Positions 31,491 to 42,479 are shown, numbered from the stretch's first letter. The stretch is DNA of 64,000 bases from Micropterix aruncella (GCA_944548615.1 OX155963.1:20082261-20146260), one strand, 5' to 3'. Numbers and translations are program-made. The notes: generated by a model not told the origin, from the sequence alone.

Positions 31491-31749
31491 CTGGAATAAT
31501 GTTTAGACCGTCCGACAGAATGGAGAATTCAGCGATCGGCACCGAGAAAAACCTGGCTAAATAACACCAAAGACGACCTTAAAAATTAACGATTATCGGC
31601 TAGGGATGCTCGAGACGTGACAAAAAATCGTCATTGTAAGCGAATCGTGAATGGAATACGAGATCCAGCGGCACCGACAGCAGCGTATTGGCTGCGAGGG
31701 CGACCCCCTCCCCAATCGCCGGCTACGGAATAAATAATAATAATAATAA
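31490..31749 (+). mobile_element. LINE C-terminal fragment with (TAA)n tail
   Basis: A diverged copy of the fragment at 42016-42475. Shared blocks are ACCGTCCGACAGAATGG, TCGGCACCGAGAAAAACCTG, GATGCTCGAGACGTGAC, GATCCAGCGGCACCG and CCAATCGCCGGCTACGG, followed by AATAATAATAAT at 31731-31749. In-frame stops are present. Confidence 0.7.
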
Positions 31750-31754
31750 TGTTT

Positions 31755-32615
31755 AGTCTACAATCACCAATGTCCGACATCGGTCACTTTAACATGCAAA
31801 AATGTAAAATATTTTACAGTGTCATTTTGCCAGCAGCCCAAAGAACCAATGTGTTTTTTATCGGAACGCCACAAGTAATAACCAATATTCACTGATGATA
31901 TTTGTCGTGGATAGACAACATGGAGGTCAACCGTTCATCCATTTCGCAGCATTAGCAGTCACTGCGCTATCTGCCGAGCTAACTACGTATATTCCTAGTA
32001 ATATTTCAGTATTATCTAGTAATATTTCAGTAGTGTATGCACGTTTTGGTGGAAACCACGACAATATTGTCGATAGGTCTCAAAGGTACCCTAATGACCT
32101 TAATTCATTGGCATTAAGTTATTCATTTCGCTATAATTGGAATCTGAAACAAATTTTCGTACATGTTAATTTTTAAACTCAGAAATAAGCATTTGCACAC
32201 TGGATATTGTAGCATGACACTACTGTGTTTTTATTATTTGAACCTTTGCTAAGAAAAATATCATCTTTAAAATTAAAACTACGTAGCTTATGCGATGCTT
32301 CGAAAAACGACAAAACACGATCGAATGAAATGACTGAGCCTGATTGGAAATGGTCGCTGCCTGTGACAGCCAGCCAACTTTGTTATTACGGAAGTGAAAA
32401 CTCTCTCGCAATGTCTGTAAAGCAAATACGATAGCGATATAATAGTTATTGCGCATAAAAATACCGACAGCTGGATATGACATTAATGGATATAATTCAA
32501 ACGTTGCTGCAAACACAAATATAACAGAATAAAAGTTTCTGCGGTAGTTATTAATGCTTCGTGGCCTTATGACCATTGATTACACAGTGTATTACATTTC
32601 TCAATGCCACAGTAT
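31755..32615. other. No gene recognised; short direct repeat
   Basis: CTAGTAATATTTCAGTA occurs twice in tandem at 31994-32032. Nothing else assigned. Confidence 0.4.
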
Positions 32616-32617
32616 GT

Positions 32618-32790
32618 TTTAGCAACCCTTCTACGCCGGCGATATGCAGGTGGCGCTGATAGCATTGTACGGCGAAACTAGTACATATTAGTTGATTTAG
32701 TCATCTTTAATAATACTGATATCAATGTTTTTTTTTATAAAAGGCTGATTATAAAAAAAACAATAATTGAAGGATATATTAATTTAAACT
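32618..32790 (+). repeat. Family H repeat, copy H2
   Basis: TTTTAGCAACCCTTCTACGC, ATGCAGGTGGCGCTGATAGC and ACGGCGAAACTAGTAC match H1 at 25200-25265. Confidence 0.55.
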
Positions 32791-32814
32791 TAAAGTTAAC
32801 TTGAAGATGCATGA

Positions 32815-33012
32815 ATCCTCACAACCCCCCATCCCCCGCAACTCTTCCCCCTTGCCCACCCTCCAACCACTCCCCTCTTCCCTTACACCCTGCAAACCCC
32901 ATTCCTTCCTTTCCCCGCAACACCCCCCCCCCCCTTACACCCCGCCGCACTTACTCCCACTCCCCTTCCACCTTTAAACCACCCCCGCTTGAATCCCCCC
33001 CCCTCCCTCAAG
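32815..33012. repeat. C-rich polypyrimidine tract
   Basis: About 200 bp almost free of G on the plus strand, with several C runs. The 84-codon frame 32811-33065 is an artefact of this composition. Confidence 0.85.
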
Positions 33013-33014
33013 GC

Positions 33015-33250
33015 AGCCTGGTAACAGGATCCTGGAGAGGATTAGTACGGGTATCCTGGTGTTAGTGCAGTGCCAGCATCCTAGTGTTAACCTGGTGCCA
33101 ACATCCTGAAGCCGTCCTGGAAGCAGCATCCTGGAGCCAAAGTAGTGCCAGCATGGTGGCAGCATCATGGTGTAAGCATGGTACCAAAATCCGGGAGGAA
33201 GCCTGATGCCAGCATACAGGTGTCAGCCTGGTGCCAGCATCCTAATGACA
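33015..33250 (+). repeat. Degenerate minisatellite
   Basis: About 15 imperfect units of roughly 15 bp with consensus near CAGCATCCTGGTGC, e.g. at 33074, 33096, 33125 and 33230. The GC-rich units follow the C-rich tract directly. Confidence 0.75.
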
Positions 33251-33477
33251 GCCAGGAATTTCCCTACTAGCCTCCGATAACCTCCGATAACCCTCCCCCC
33301 CTCCCCCACCTAGTAAACGCCCAAATTTGACCGATTAAATTTTTATTACATTTTGTATGAAGGAACCCGACTGTTGTCGGTAAGTTGTAACCGATCGGTT
33401 CGATCTACCGGTATCGGTTACATATTGAAACGCAAAATCTATTGTATATTGAGCAAACCGACAGTTTAGAAAATGGC

Positions 33478-33572
33478 CTCACGGAAGACAGAACGATCTA
33501 ATATCGTTAAAACTTTCTGAGGTGACGGGTACACCCGTTGTAGTTGACAGCTCTAGTTGGCTCTTTAAGAAT
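33478..33572 (-). repeat. Family A interspersed repeat, copy A8 (5' end only)
   Basis: GTTAAAACTTTCTGAGGTGA followed by GGGTACACCCGTTGTAGTTG and ACAGCTCTAGTT, the reverse complement of the first 80-90 bp of family A. Confidence 0.75.
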
Positions 33573-33574
33573 GC

Positions 33575-34005
33575 CATACAGAGAAAGAAGTGTTCGCAAT
33601 AAAAAATCTGACCGAAAATGCTGCGGTCGCTAAAAAAGGTCGTAGATTTCATCAATCATCAAAGACTACAATAAACCATTCGAGCCACTACATTCAACGA
33701 TCCAGGAACAAACGTCCTAAAGTAAGGAGAAGAACGAGAGATGTGTCTCGCGCGGAAAGTGGTAAAAGTTGACAAATCGTAATGTGACGCAGGCCTCCTA
33801 TAGCGGCGTCGCGGTCCGTCCCTCGAGGATAATGCGAAAAGTCCTTAAATGTCGTCTCTCCCGGCTTGTCTCCGAGTAAAGCGTGTGTCACATACGCGAA
33901 GCGAGAGTTCAATAGCCGCGGAAATCCCCACAAATCGCTTTCTTGTATGACAGCAAAGGCGTCATTCGTACCAATAGATATATTTAAAAGAATCGCTCGA
34001 TTTTT
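33575..34005. other. No gene recognised
   Basis: Open frames of up to 108 codons (33694-34020, minus) lack recognisable motifs. Confidence 0.35.
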
Positions 34006-34007
34006 AC

Positions 34008-34745
34008 TCTCTCGGCCCAAGGGAACGTTTTGTGAACGCGCTATAAAAAAAGAATAAAATGGAAATATCCATGTTGATCCTCCCTCAGACGATTAAAACC
34101 ATTTCCAGACTGAAGTCTGTCCGAGAATTTGTGTGCCTGTATGTGTTTGTGTGTGTCTTCTGTGTGCGTGGTGTATTTCTCCACGATAGCGCCCAAACTC
34201 TTTATCCGATTAAGCTGAAATTCGGCATGCAACATTCGGTCATGGCAAGAGTTGAAAAGACTGTAGTTGAAACCGGTCCACCAGAGGGCGCGCTAAACAT
34301 AAATCAATCTCGAAATATTGCAATTAGAGACCTAAAATTCGGTACACAGATGTGTCGTAGGGCCTAAATCACATTGGTTGGAATATCTCTTACCTATAAG
34401 ACAGACGCAAAAAAAATATGTTATTATTGGATTTTCTGCGCTGGAAAGTTTCGAGCAGCTAGCGCCATCTCTTAACCGTATTTGTCACTATTTGGCTGCG
34501 GCTGAGGTTCGTGTCTTCGCATAGACTACGACGGGCGCATTCAAAGCTGTTTTACTGGATTTCCGCTAGGTGGCAATTATTTTTGTTAAATTTAAAGTTA
34601 AATGTTATGATTGTAAATTCCAATGTTGTTTACTAATTTAACGCATTTTCCAACATTCTTATGACATTTAATTATGATTCTAAGCAGTCTTGCCGGGAAA
34701 GTCTTAGATTAGATTTTAACAACCAATTAGATTTTTGAGAAAGAC
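34008..34745 (-). repeat. Family C interspersed repeat, copy C3 (with unrelated interior)
   Basis: 34008-34412 carries the C blocks TGTGAACGCGCTA, TTTCCAGACTGAAGTCTGTC, CACGATAGCGCCCAAAC, GGTCCACCAGAGGGCGCGCT and TCTCGAAATATTGCAATTAG. The far end, CTTGCCGGGAAAGTCTTAG, reappears at 34692. The 280 bp between do not match C1 and may be an insertion or a subfamily difference. Confidence 0.65.
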
Positions 34746-34802
34746 AGCCGGACACCAGATCGATTCCTCTTGCTTCGAAACCGAGAAAGAGATATGGTAT
34801 AC

Positions 34803-35534
34803 AGCCACGGTTGGTTGTTAATGGTTGTCGTAAAGTTTGGCCACTTAGACCCGCCCTCTCGTTTACTAGGGTAAGATTAACTCACGGTTCAGCCCCTATC
34901 CGGTAGCCTCCACGTAAAAGTTCAAGCCTGTTAAGGACTCTATTTCCCTTGCCTTGGCAGGTGGGTCACTTTCCCCGGGGGATAGCCTTCAGGCGCCACT
35001 GGGCGGTTTGACTTAGCCAATCGACTGTGCACACCGACTAATAACTGGATGAGTCTGGAAACGATATACTGTTTCCTAAGCAACGGGGGTTTACCTGATG
35101 ACAGGCACTCTTGAAACGACCAGTTAGCCACCCGATTCCGAGTGGCAGACGGGCAAAAGACGCCATGGTTCGCGATAAATTCGAACTGAATTACCGCTAA
35201 ATTCGAACTGAACTAACATTAGGTAGAGGCCGCGCAAGCGATTTCGGACCCGTAACCAGACGGAAGGACGGAGAAATCCGGGCAAATCTGGTAGTCAGGG
35301 CACGATGTCGGCCCGCTGGGTCATTTACCCGGTGCAACTCGGTAAGGCGTTGGTCTCTGACGGGTTTGTCGGCGTAGCTAGAAGGCGGATGTATTCGTTC
35401 TCAAGTATCTACGTTCACTCCAGGTTGAAAGAACGATCAATATCATCATTACGATCGATCATTATGAACGATCATTATACTATCCTGGGGTGACGGATTC
35501 GAGCGTTGCAGGTGACAACTCGCAAGCCACGGTT
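34803..35534 (-). repeat. Family A interspersed repeat, copy A9, with 10-bp target duplication
   Basis: The element is 34813-35524 (712 bp), flanked by AGCCACGGTT at 34803-34812 and 35525-35534. In its own orientation it starts GAGTTGTCACCTGCAACG and ends CATTAACAACC. It contains both the central CGCGCAAGCGATTTCGG block (complement) and the variant 3' half seen in A1, A4 and A7. A 22-bp unit with AAATTCGAACTGAA is duplicated near 35180-35215. Confidence 0.82.
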
Positions 35535-35627
35535 AGTTTTGGTAACAAAAGTAGTTAAATTATGCGGGTTATCAGCTAGTAGGAAAACATGCGGTTTCTA
35601 TGTTCGACGATACGGCATAAGAACGTG

Positions 35628-35860
35628 AGGACCGTCACCGTCACCGCGCGCCCTCTTTCGTCCTCGAAAAAGTATGGCCCGACAACAACGTTTGCCGATA
35701 TTGCAGACCACACGACAATTTTAGGGCTGTAAAGTGGACGTTCATGAAGACGTTAAGGATTGCTCTCTGACCAGAATTGACAGTTTCATTTGTTAATTTG
35801 ACCATTAAGATGGAAATCCCCCTTGTCAGTGAAGATCACGCAAAAATCGTTGAATCGATC
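35628..35860 (-). pseudogene. Mariner-like DDE transposase fragment (central part)
   Basis: Read leftward from 35860, the frame reads FTDKGDFHLNGQINK (stop) NCQFWSESNP (stop) RLHERPLYSPKIVVWSAISAN, then VVGPYFFEDERGRAVTV. D-x-F-HLNG-x-x-NKQNCRFW, PLHSPKVTVW and GPYFFED are typical of an insect mariner-like transposase group. Two in-frame stops; N- and C-terminal parts are missing. The aspartate of TDKGDFHL is the usual first catalytic position. Confidence 0.72.
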
Positions 35861-35899
35861 GAGCATCAGATTAACGAAGTTAAGTCGAATATTGTGATT

Positions 35900-36670
35900 A
35901 TCCTCCATGGCGACTAAATTTCCAAGAAGCGACCCGTCTAGCAATATACGCCCCGCCTCCCCGCAATGAGCAAATTCCGAGAAATTAAGGAATCAAATCG
36001 ACAACACCGTTTTGGCCCACCCTGTTCATGCTTACCTGGACGATGGAAATCGGCAGTTTATTATAAGCGAAAAACAATGAAACAAATAAAACATGATGAT
36101 GATGATAATACAAAAATGCATTATGCAAACGATAAAGTATCACATCATGCAACATCCCTACAATATTCCGCCTAGGGACCATTTGCAACGATTCCGCGCA
36201 CAGTCGCGAATAAATTGGTAACATTGTTATTACGGTCAGTGTATGCGCACTTCTTTTCACTTTGACGAACAAAGAACTTTCAATAAAGTTATACTTCAAA
36301 ATAGAGTTTCACTGTCCTAGAACACATATGGAGTTAGATATCATTCAGAGAATAGGATTTATAGAGGCTATTCCTTGTCTAAATCATCATCATCAACTAT
36401 CTCTACAATTGACATAACAAAACCTATACACACAATCGTCCTTCGTGACTCAACGCAGAGCACTAACGACTCGTGCGCATCAGGTGAACTTTCTCGATGG
36501 TTGGCGGAATCGGCGGAGTGCTTAAGGTCACCTGAATGTGCATATGTGCCGTCCAATTGTTATCGTTCCCACTACCCGCCAGCTCTCACTACCCCGCACT
36601 CCCCTAAGCAGATTGCTTAAGGAAACATTTGAATGTCAAGGTCAAACGAGGTAAGTCAAAATGGAATTAA
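35900..36670. other. No gene recognised
   Basis: Contains a GATGATGATGATAA microsatellite (about 36095) and the CATCATCATCA run (36386). The serine-rich frame 36375-36620 has no recognised domain. Confidence 0.35.
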
Positions 36671-36672
36671 AA

Positions 36673-37345
36673 CTAGGGAATGGAATCTCGGTATACCGAG
36701 ATCTCGAAATACCAAGATCTCGCACTGATTTTGCCAGATTAATCTTGCATGCAAAATCCCGCGCGATCTCGCAAGATTTGCAAGATTTCCACCAACATCT
36801 TTAATCAAGAGAGAGAGAGAGATAAAAAATCCGATCGAACGATTATATGGACATAATTTAAATGACCATTTTTCTCAAACGAATAGTGGAATGCTTGTCC
36901 GTCTACATCTGCAGATGCAGTTGTTATAGTAGACCCAGCGAACGAAAGTAATGATGATAATAACTTGCCTCTATCTTTAGCAGCCGCAACCGCAAACACA
37001 TCTCTCTCTTTTAATGAGGAATTAGAGATGGTTTTGAAAGCCTTCCTACAAGAACGTCCTTCGCGTGCAACTGGTTCGTCCATTGATAAACTTATCAGAA
37101 AAAAAAATCTTTTTGAATCAGGCGGGACAAAAGCACAATACCTGCAGTTTTCCTACCAATGCCTGTTATCTGTGGTATCGACAAATGTCGAGGCAGAATG
37201 GGCATTTTCTGCCGCTGGATATCTGACACGCAGCATCCGAAGTCGATTAGCTGCCGAAACTATAGATGTGTTGTGTTTTGTAAAAGGTTACTTTAATAAA
37301 AAAACTTTTTTTTTAAATAAATCATTAAAAACATATTTTATTTAA
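36673..37345 (+). mobile_element. hAT element remnant: possible 5' end and C-terminal coding part
   Basis: CTAGGGAATGGAATCTCGG followed by TATACCGAGATCTCG looks like a hAT-type terminal and subterminal region. It is followed after about 250 bp by the end of a hAT transposase. Most of the coding region is deleted. The right terminus was not found. A (GA)n run lies at 36807-36822. Confidence 0.55.
36930..37345 (+). pseudogene. hAT transposase C-terminal dimerisation domain
   Basis: The open frame ends at 37345. From about 37120 it reads GGTKAQYLQFSYQCLLSV, then VVSTNVEAEWAFSAAGYL, then RSIRSRLAAETIDVLCFVKG and YFNKK. The S-T-N-VEAE-x-xFSAAG block and R-x-RL-x-x-ET-DVLCF are the signature of the hAT C-terminal dimerisation region, which holds the last catalytic glutamate (VEAE). 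Upstream residues (ELEMVLKAFLQERPS) fit the linker seen in such proteins. The BED finger and the first catalytic residues are missing, so it is inactive, but no stop occurs within the retained part. Confidence 0.82.
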
Positions 37346-37349
37346 GATT

Positions 37350-37840
37350 AATTGCATTCACTAATTAAAACCTAAATGAATTATTTAAAGATCCTAAAGA
37401 CGCGACAAGTAAACTGGCTCGGTGTAAGAAAGCCTTAAGGTGAAGGCTAACTTTTTGTGAGGGCGAGTGGAGAAGCGGAAATGAAAGAGACGAATTAAAA
37501 CGCGCCACCAAAGATACATGTGCCATGAATAAAATATTTATCGCCAAAGCCCGGCCCGCGCATGCAAATGACTAATTAAGAATGGGAGGCCGCCTCGCCC
37601 GTCGTGACCTTCCGCCCAAATACCACCGCTGGCAAGCGCCGCCCCCATGAGATACTACCCACGACAGCTATTTTAGGCACGCATTGCCGCAGAATGAAAT
37701 CTCGGCCCCGGAGACATCTACACATTATAATAACACAAGGTTTAGCCCGTGCCCGCGGGGACCATATCAATATAAAGTTTTGGTATTCGTTTGTCATTTG
37801 TACTTTTTTTGAACTGATTTTTTTTTGAGTTATTTTTAGG
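37350..37840. other. No gene recognised
   Basis: Moderately GC-rich from 37540; competing open frames on both strands (37576-37797, 37604-37828) have no recognisable motif. Confidence 0.35.
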
Positions 37841-37844
37841 AATC

Positions 37845-38155
37845 ACACCGCTCACTTGACCCCTTAGGATCTATGTTTCAAATTTCAATGTTTACCAATT
37901 ACCGGCAGGGCACATTTTAAAGCTTTAAATGTTTGAACAGTTTTGAACATTTTTCAAACTTATGGAACTTTTGATCAATCAAACCGCTTACTTGACCCCT
38001 CAGTCTTCGTTTCAAATTTCAAGGTACATTATTAAAGGTACATCCCTTGCCAGCAGGGTACATGATTAAAATTTGGAACGTTTGAACTTTCTTGAACATT
38101 TTATTTTTAACTTGTTAAAAATTACACCGCTTGTTCGACCACTCAGGCGTCTATG
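37845..38155 (+). repeat. Degenerate tandem repeat, about three units
   Basis: Units of roughly 125-140 bp start near 37846, 37980 and 38115. Each contains a form of 'ACACCGCTCACTTGACCCCT', and usually TTTCAAATTTCAA, GGCAGGGTACAT and TTTGAAC-TTTTGAACATTTT. Confidence 0.7.
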
Positions 38156-38159
38156 TTAG

Positions 38160-38640
38160 CCCAGTCAAACTGTCAAATAGGAACAAATTTCGACGTTTGA
38201 CGGAAATAATTGGTAATAGCTTGAAATTTGGCAAAGATGTTCTTTGATGTGTACTGTTAAACATAGTAAAAGCCCCCTACTCTATCTGTTGAGCTCGAGC
38301 CGCCACCTTGAAAAAATGGCGCCTCGGTTCAGTTTTTCGCTTATATCTCGATAACTTTAGCGATATCGGAATTATGCTTCATGTAAAAAATATAGCTTAT
38401 AAAATTCTCTACAAAAAGTGTTATGTTCATTTTTACATATCATATATGAATAATATGAAAATAGCCTAGTCAACTGACAATCAAGCTGGAGAATAAGTGC
38501 AACTTTTTGAATGGGATATTTACGTTACTTTACCAGTCAAATAGGACCGAAGTTCGCCGTTTGACGGAAATAACTGATAATGTTTTAAAGCTTACTGTTA
38601 AACATACTAAAAGTGCCAAATATGAGCCTTTAATAACAAA
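38160..38640 (+). repeat. Direct duplication with intervening segment
   Basis: GTCAAATAGGAACAAATTTC, CGACGTTTGACGGAAATAA and TACTGTTAAACATAGTAAAA at 38165-38270 recur at 38532-38615 in the same order. The piece between carries CCGCCACCTTGAAAAAATGG. Confidence 0.7.
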
Positions 38641-38779
38641 AGGCAGGGTTCTCACCCAAACAAAAAAAAATATCCAATCACATTTTATTAACAATCCATT
38701 GATTATTATTTATTTATATTTTATTCTTGTGTATAATTGACTATTGATTATTATTGACTGACATTCCTCTATGAAAACA

Positions 38780-39185
38780 TAATCCCTTGCATATATTTTT
38801 TTTTATTACTTACTCAAAAATTATTCCCCCTCGTTAATATACACGCACGCCCGCATAGAACTTCCTTTTTACCGAAGATTACTTAGTTATTTTTATTATT
38901 TTACTCTACTTCAACATAAATTTCATTTCGATCGTCTTATAAACTGCACCCTTCGCCCAATTCAATCGCATGCCCCGCGTTGCCTTATAAATAAAGCCAT
39001 CGTCTCGGAAGCCTGGCGCCCCAAATATGGCCTAATTTCATTATATATTTGCCCTGGAGCCGATCTGATTGGCTCGTCGTCGCTAATCACATAAAATCTC
39101 GAATATTGGATGCGAATCATACGGCAGAAAAGCGAAACGCCTAACGGCGCCGACGGGTCACCTAATTACTTATCTGGGGAGACAT
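38780..39185. other. No gene recognised
   Basis: GC-richer than its neighbours (38820-39170); possibly unique host sequence. Confidence 0.35.
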
Positions 39186-39189
39186 TTTT

Positions 39190-40395
39190 TTTATTTTTAT
39201 TAAAAAAATGGTAGGAATCCCTACTCTTGGCATAGTCAAATTCCTTTTACAAGATAATGTGCTATACATTATGTGGTATAATTATTTTTTATACAGATTA
39301 ACAATTTTTTTTAAACGGAAAAAATAATAATAAAATAAATTTACAATAAAAATATAAAGTCATCTAAAAAACTATTTGAGGTGCTAAAATACCTAAGTAA
39401 GTATAGATGAAAAATACAAATAGTTAAAATATAAAAACGAATCGTCAGTTATAAAATAGTCAAATTAGAAATATTACAATTATACGATTACAACAATAGA
39501 AATGTCGCAATACAAATAGTCAATACAAATTTTATTAATATAATTCATCTCCGATTATCTAAATGATTGGATATGTAGATAAGAAAAAAATAAAATGACA
39601 TATATTGTAATATAACACAAGGAATCATGAAAGATTAGGAAAAGCAAGACTGTCAAAGTCCCTAATAGAATAAATTGGTCATAAATAGAATAAATTGGTA
39701 ATAAAGTCCCTAATAAAATTCTTAATAAGAATGTCCTTGACCATTTTCTTGAAATGAACGTCTCCAAGACCCCTGACACACAATGGAATCTTATTATAAA
39801 AAAGGTTGGACTGGTACAGGAAACTATTTCTAACCTTACTCAGTCGTACTTTATAAGGACGCAAGTCTTGTTCGTTCCGCGTGTTATGCAAATGAATATC
39901 CGATTTTTTTGTGTGGTATTGATGTCTTTTCTTGCATACATGATACCCTGGTATACATAAGCGGCATACATTTTCATGATACCAGATTGAATGAAATACG
40001 GCCTGCAAGATGTTAGCGATGATATTGTAAATAAAATGCGGATTGCTCTTTTTAGAAGTCGAAATATTCTAACTGAATTTGCCGCCATTACCCAGAACAT
40101 AAGTTATTAATGAATGGAAATAAGCATAGTATACAGACTTTGCGGCTTCAAAGCCGCATAGCATTTTAATTTTCCTAATGGCAAACGTGGCACTACTTAA
40201 TTTTCCGCTCAATTCATCTTAATTAGTTGATCATTGGAGTTTACTATCTAAATGGATACCTAAAAATTTAACATGCTCAACATTTTAAAGTTCATTTTCA
40301 CCATAATGACGTTATCTTCGAATATATCCAAAATTTATTTTGAAAACTGTTTTCCATAATAAGTATTTGTCAAGGCGACTACCTCTCAAACAATG
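39190..40395 (-). mobile_element. Decayed LINE (RT C-terminal half)
   Basis: Runs leftward. The 3' end is the A-rich tract at 39189-39208 next to GGTAGGAATCCCTACTCTTG, which resembles the 3' UTR end of the LINE at 48955-49985. About 480 bp of AT-rich UTR precede it. Confidence 0.65.
39690..40390 (-). pseudogene. Reverse transcriptase C-terminal fragment (decayed)
   Basis: Read leftward: EHVKFLGIHLDSKLQ (about 40285-40240), IRKIKMLCGFEAAKSVYYAY, then FRLLKRAIRILFTIS, YFIQSGIMKMYAAYVYQG, SDIHLHNTRNEQDLRPYKVR, LSKVRNSFLYQSNLFYNKIP and LGDVHFKKMVKDIL. These line up block by block with the LINE at 48955-49600, so the two are the same family. Several frameshifts and stops. Confidence 0.75.
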
Positions 40396-40399
40396 AAAA

Positions 40400-40935
40400 A
40401 ATCGGTTTTGACAACCCAAGACTTTCCCGGCAGGCAGAGAACCCCCCCCCCCCCCCCCGCCCAACCTTTAATCCCCAACCACTCTCCCTTCTCCAACAAC
40501 TCCCTCCCCCCCAAACCCCTTTGGCATCCTAAGCACTCTGGTATCGATTAAAGCACTCTAAATGAGGCGGGATAGGGAGCCACGGATAAAGAAGACAACG
40601 GAAGAAGAAGAATATTTTCGTCCGAAACTTTATACATCCCGAGTACTTGATCTATTTTCTTCGAAGTTAACGCATTCTAGATGAGGTTGGATAGGAACCC
40701 AGGAAATAAGAAGAATATCGAAAGAAGAATATTTTCGCTCAATCAGATGAAGCATTTAGACGCTATCGTGAAGGAATACACACATAGACACACAAACACA
40801 CATACTCACAGACAGACTTTAGTCTGGAAATGGTCCGAATCGTTTGGGAGGTGTCAAAATGGATATTTCTGTCATCTTGATATTTTTTAGCGAGTTCACA
40901 ATACTTTTCTGTACGCTTGTAGTGAGCTCGTTGAC
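40400..40935 (+). repeat. Family C interspersed repeat, copy C4 (interior replaced by tandem module)
   Basis: Left end CAAGACTTTCCCGGCAGG with a C17 run (40442-40458). The right half, 40740-40930, has GCATTTAGACGCTATCGTG, CAGACTTTAGTCTGGAAATG and AAAATGGATATTTCTGTC. Between them, 40555-40740 holds two units of module G, containing AAGAAGAATATTTTCGTCCG and GATGAGG-GGGATAGG, also found at 44170-44455. Confidence 0.7.
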
Positions 40936-41450
40936 TACGTGCTCGTTTCCTCAACCATTGGAATGTTTACATTGCCGGCGCCGTAGTATCGTGCAAATAA
41001 TATTAACAGAGGAACGAAATGAAGCAATATTGATTATGAGTTCTCTTTTTGATGCTGGCAAACACATAAAAACGAGCTATGCGGATGAAGCAGGGGGTGA
41101 TTCTATAGCTTTGTCGTTCCTATATATGTATACCGATATAAATAATCAGTTTGGCGGTTGAATACTCGCTTTAGGGTGTTGGCTACGCTAACAGAGGTGC
41201 TATAAGCTCTCCCTTTCCCTCTTCCACTGATAACACAAAAAGATGTTTAGTTAATATGTGACTTAGTTAATATGATGTTTAGTTAAGATATGATTCGTTA
41301 ATATGTGACTTCACCGTCCGGTCCTAGTAAATTCTCCAATTTGTCAAAAACAAAACTGGACTAGAGGTGGCCTATATTGTTTTTCAAGATGTCGTATGGT
41401 AATTATATGAGGTATCAAAAAGAAATGGTTAATTCCAGACGGAGATATCC
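40935..41450. other. No gene recognised
   Basis: TTAGTTAATATG units (41242-41300) form a short irregular repeat. The frame 40844-41161 begins in family C and has no recognised domain. Confidence 0.35.
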
Positions 41451-41454
41451 TTCC

Positions 41455-41612
41455 ACAACTGGTTTTCAGGGGGCAAGGCTGCCAGCTGGGTACCTTTCCC
41501 GGTGCCTCGCCGTAAGGCATTGGCCTCTGACGGGCAGGTGGCGTAACTAGACAGTGGATTGTTTTTCGTCCTAAGTCTTCTGCCCGTTGTAGTTGACAGC
41601 TCTGGTTGATAT
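41455..41612 (-). repeat. Family A interspersed repeat, copy A10 (5' part, internally deleted)
   Basis: GGTGGCGTAACTAGACAGTG, then GTCCTAAGTCTTCTGCCCGT, then TGTAGTTGACAGCTCTGGTT. Compared with A12, the segment between the AAGTCTTC block and CCCGTTGTAG, about 60-70 bp, is missing. Confidence 0.7.
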
Positions 41613-41614
41613 CC

Positions 41615-42010
41615 TTAATTTTAATACATTAACTCGACTGCAGCAGTGCGTTCTGTGTGTGAGCACACGTTTAATAACACAATATGGCGGGTCGGAAAAT
41701 AAGGGAGAAACCGCTTTTAATCCGCGGGGAAATCAGTACTCGCCGTTGTTGTTATTGCAAACCGAGCCGCTAGCGCATATATCTCCCACACTTGAACTCG
41801 CGTGTCATTCTTCACATAAATAGAGGGAGTGGAAAAGCAGCATAATCATTAATACTGACTGCGTTTTATAGCCCAAAGGGAGAAGCGACGGGAAATAAAG
41901 GGGTGGGAAACGAAGTCTCTCACAATTTACCTGAATCTCTGCCAACAATTTGTTTTCGAATAGAAAACGAAAAAATATCATGTCGGAATGGCTGGCTGGT
42001 TAACATCATG
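41615..42010. other. No gene recognised
   Basis: Nothing assigned. Confidence 0.3.
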
Positions 42011-42015
42011 ACACA

Positions 42016-42478
42016 TTTTATTTTTATTATTATTATTATTATATATTCCGTAGCCGGCGATTGGGGAGGGGATCGCCCTCGCAACCAATACGCTACTATC
42101 GGTGCCGCTGGATCTCGTACTGCATTCATGATTCGCTTCCATTCTTGACGATTTTTGGCGACGTCTCGAGCATCGGTAGCCGATAGTCGTTGATTCTTAA
42201 GGTCGTCTTTGATATTCTTTAGCCAGGTTTTCTTCGGTGCCGAACGCTGAATTATCCATTCTGTCGGACGGTTTCGTCGAAGAAGTTTACGTGGCAAGCG
42301 ATTATCGATTTTGTATTTCTTCTTCGATCGTTGTTAGTTGATCGCATCTTTCTCTAATGATCTCGTTTCGAAGGTATTCGGTCGCGGAGTGAGACACCGA
42401 GATTTTGCCTCAAGCATCGCATTTGGAAGACTTCGAATTTGTTGAGGTCCGATTGTAACGATCACGTTTCCAATCCAT
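42016..42478 (-). mobile_element. LINE 3' fragment with (AAT)n tail
   Basis: On the minus strand the coding remnant is followed by a short UTR and an AAT repeat (plus-strand ATTATTATTATTATTAT, 42025-42042). The same family ends at 31749. Confidence 0.7.
42050..42478 (-). pseudogene. Reverse transcriptase C-terminal end (LINE)
   Basis: Read leftward: GLETWSLQSDLNKFEVFQ and MRCLRQNLGVSLRDRI (about 42475-42370), then a frameshift and PKKTWLKNIKDDLKNQRL, SATDARDVAKNRQEWKRI, MNAVRDPAAPIVAYWLRG. The pattern GLETW-x-L...RCLR-x-x-x-GVSLRDR and (R/K)K-x-WL-x-x-IK-D-L...AxDR-x-W-x-x-(I/L)V is the extreme C-terminal region of a group of non-LTR retrotransposons. The RT palm is absent. Confidence 0.7.
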
Positions 42479-42479
42479 A

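Noticed and set aside
32811..33065. Proline/serine-rich 84-codon frame
   Set aside because: Low-complexity C-rich DNA running into a minisatellite.
36375..36620. Serine/threonine-rich 81-codon frame as a host gene
   Set aside because: Starts in a CAT microsatellite, no domain, no supporting structure.
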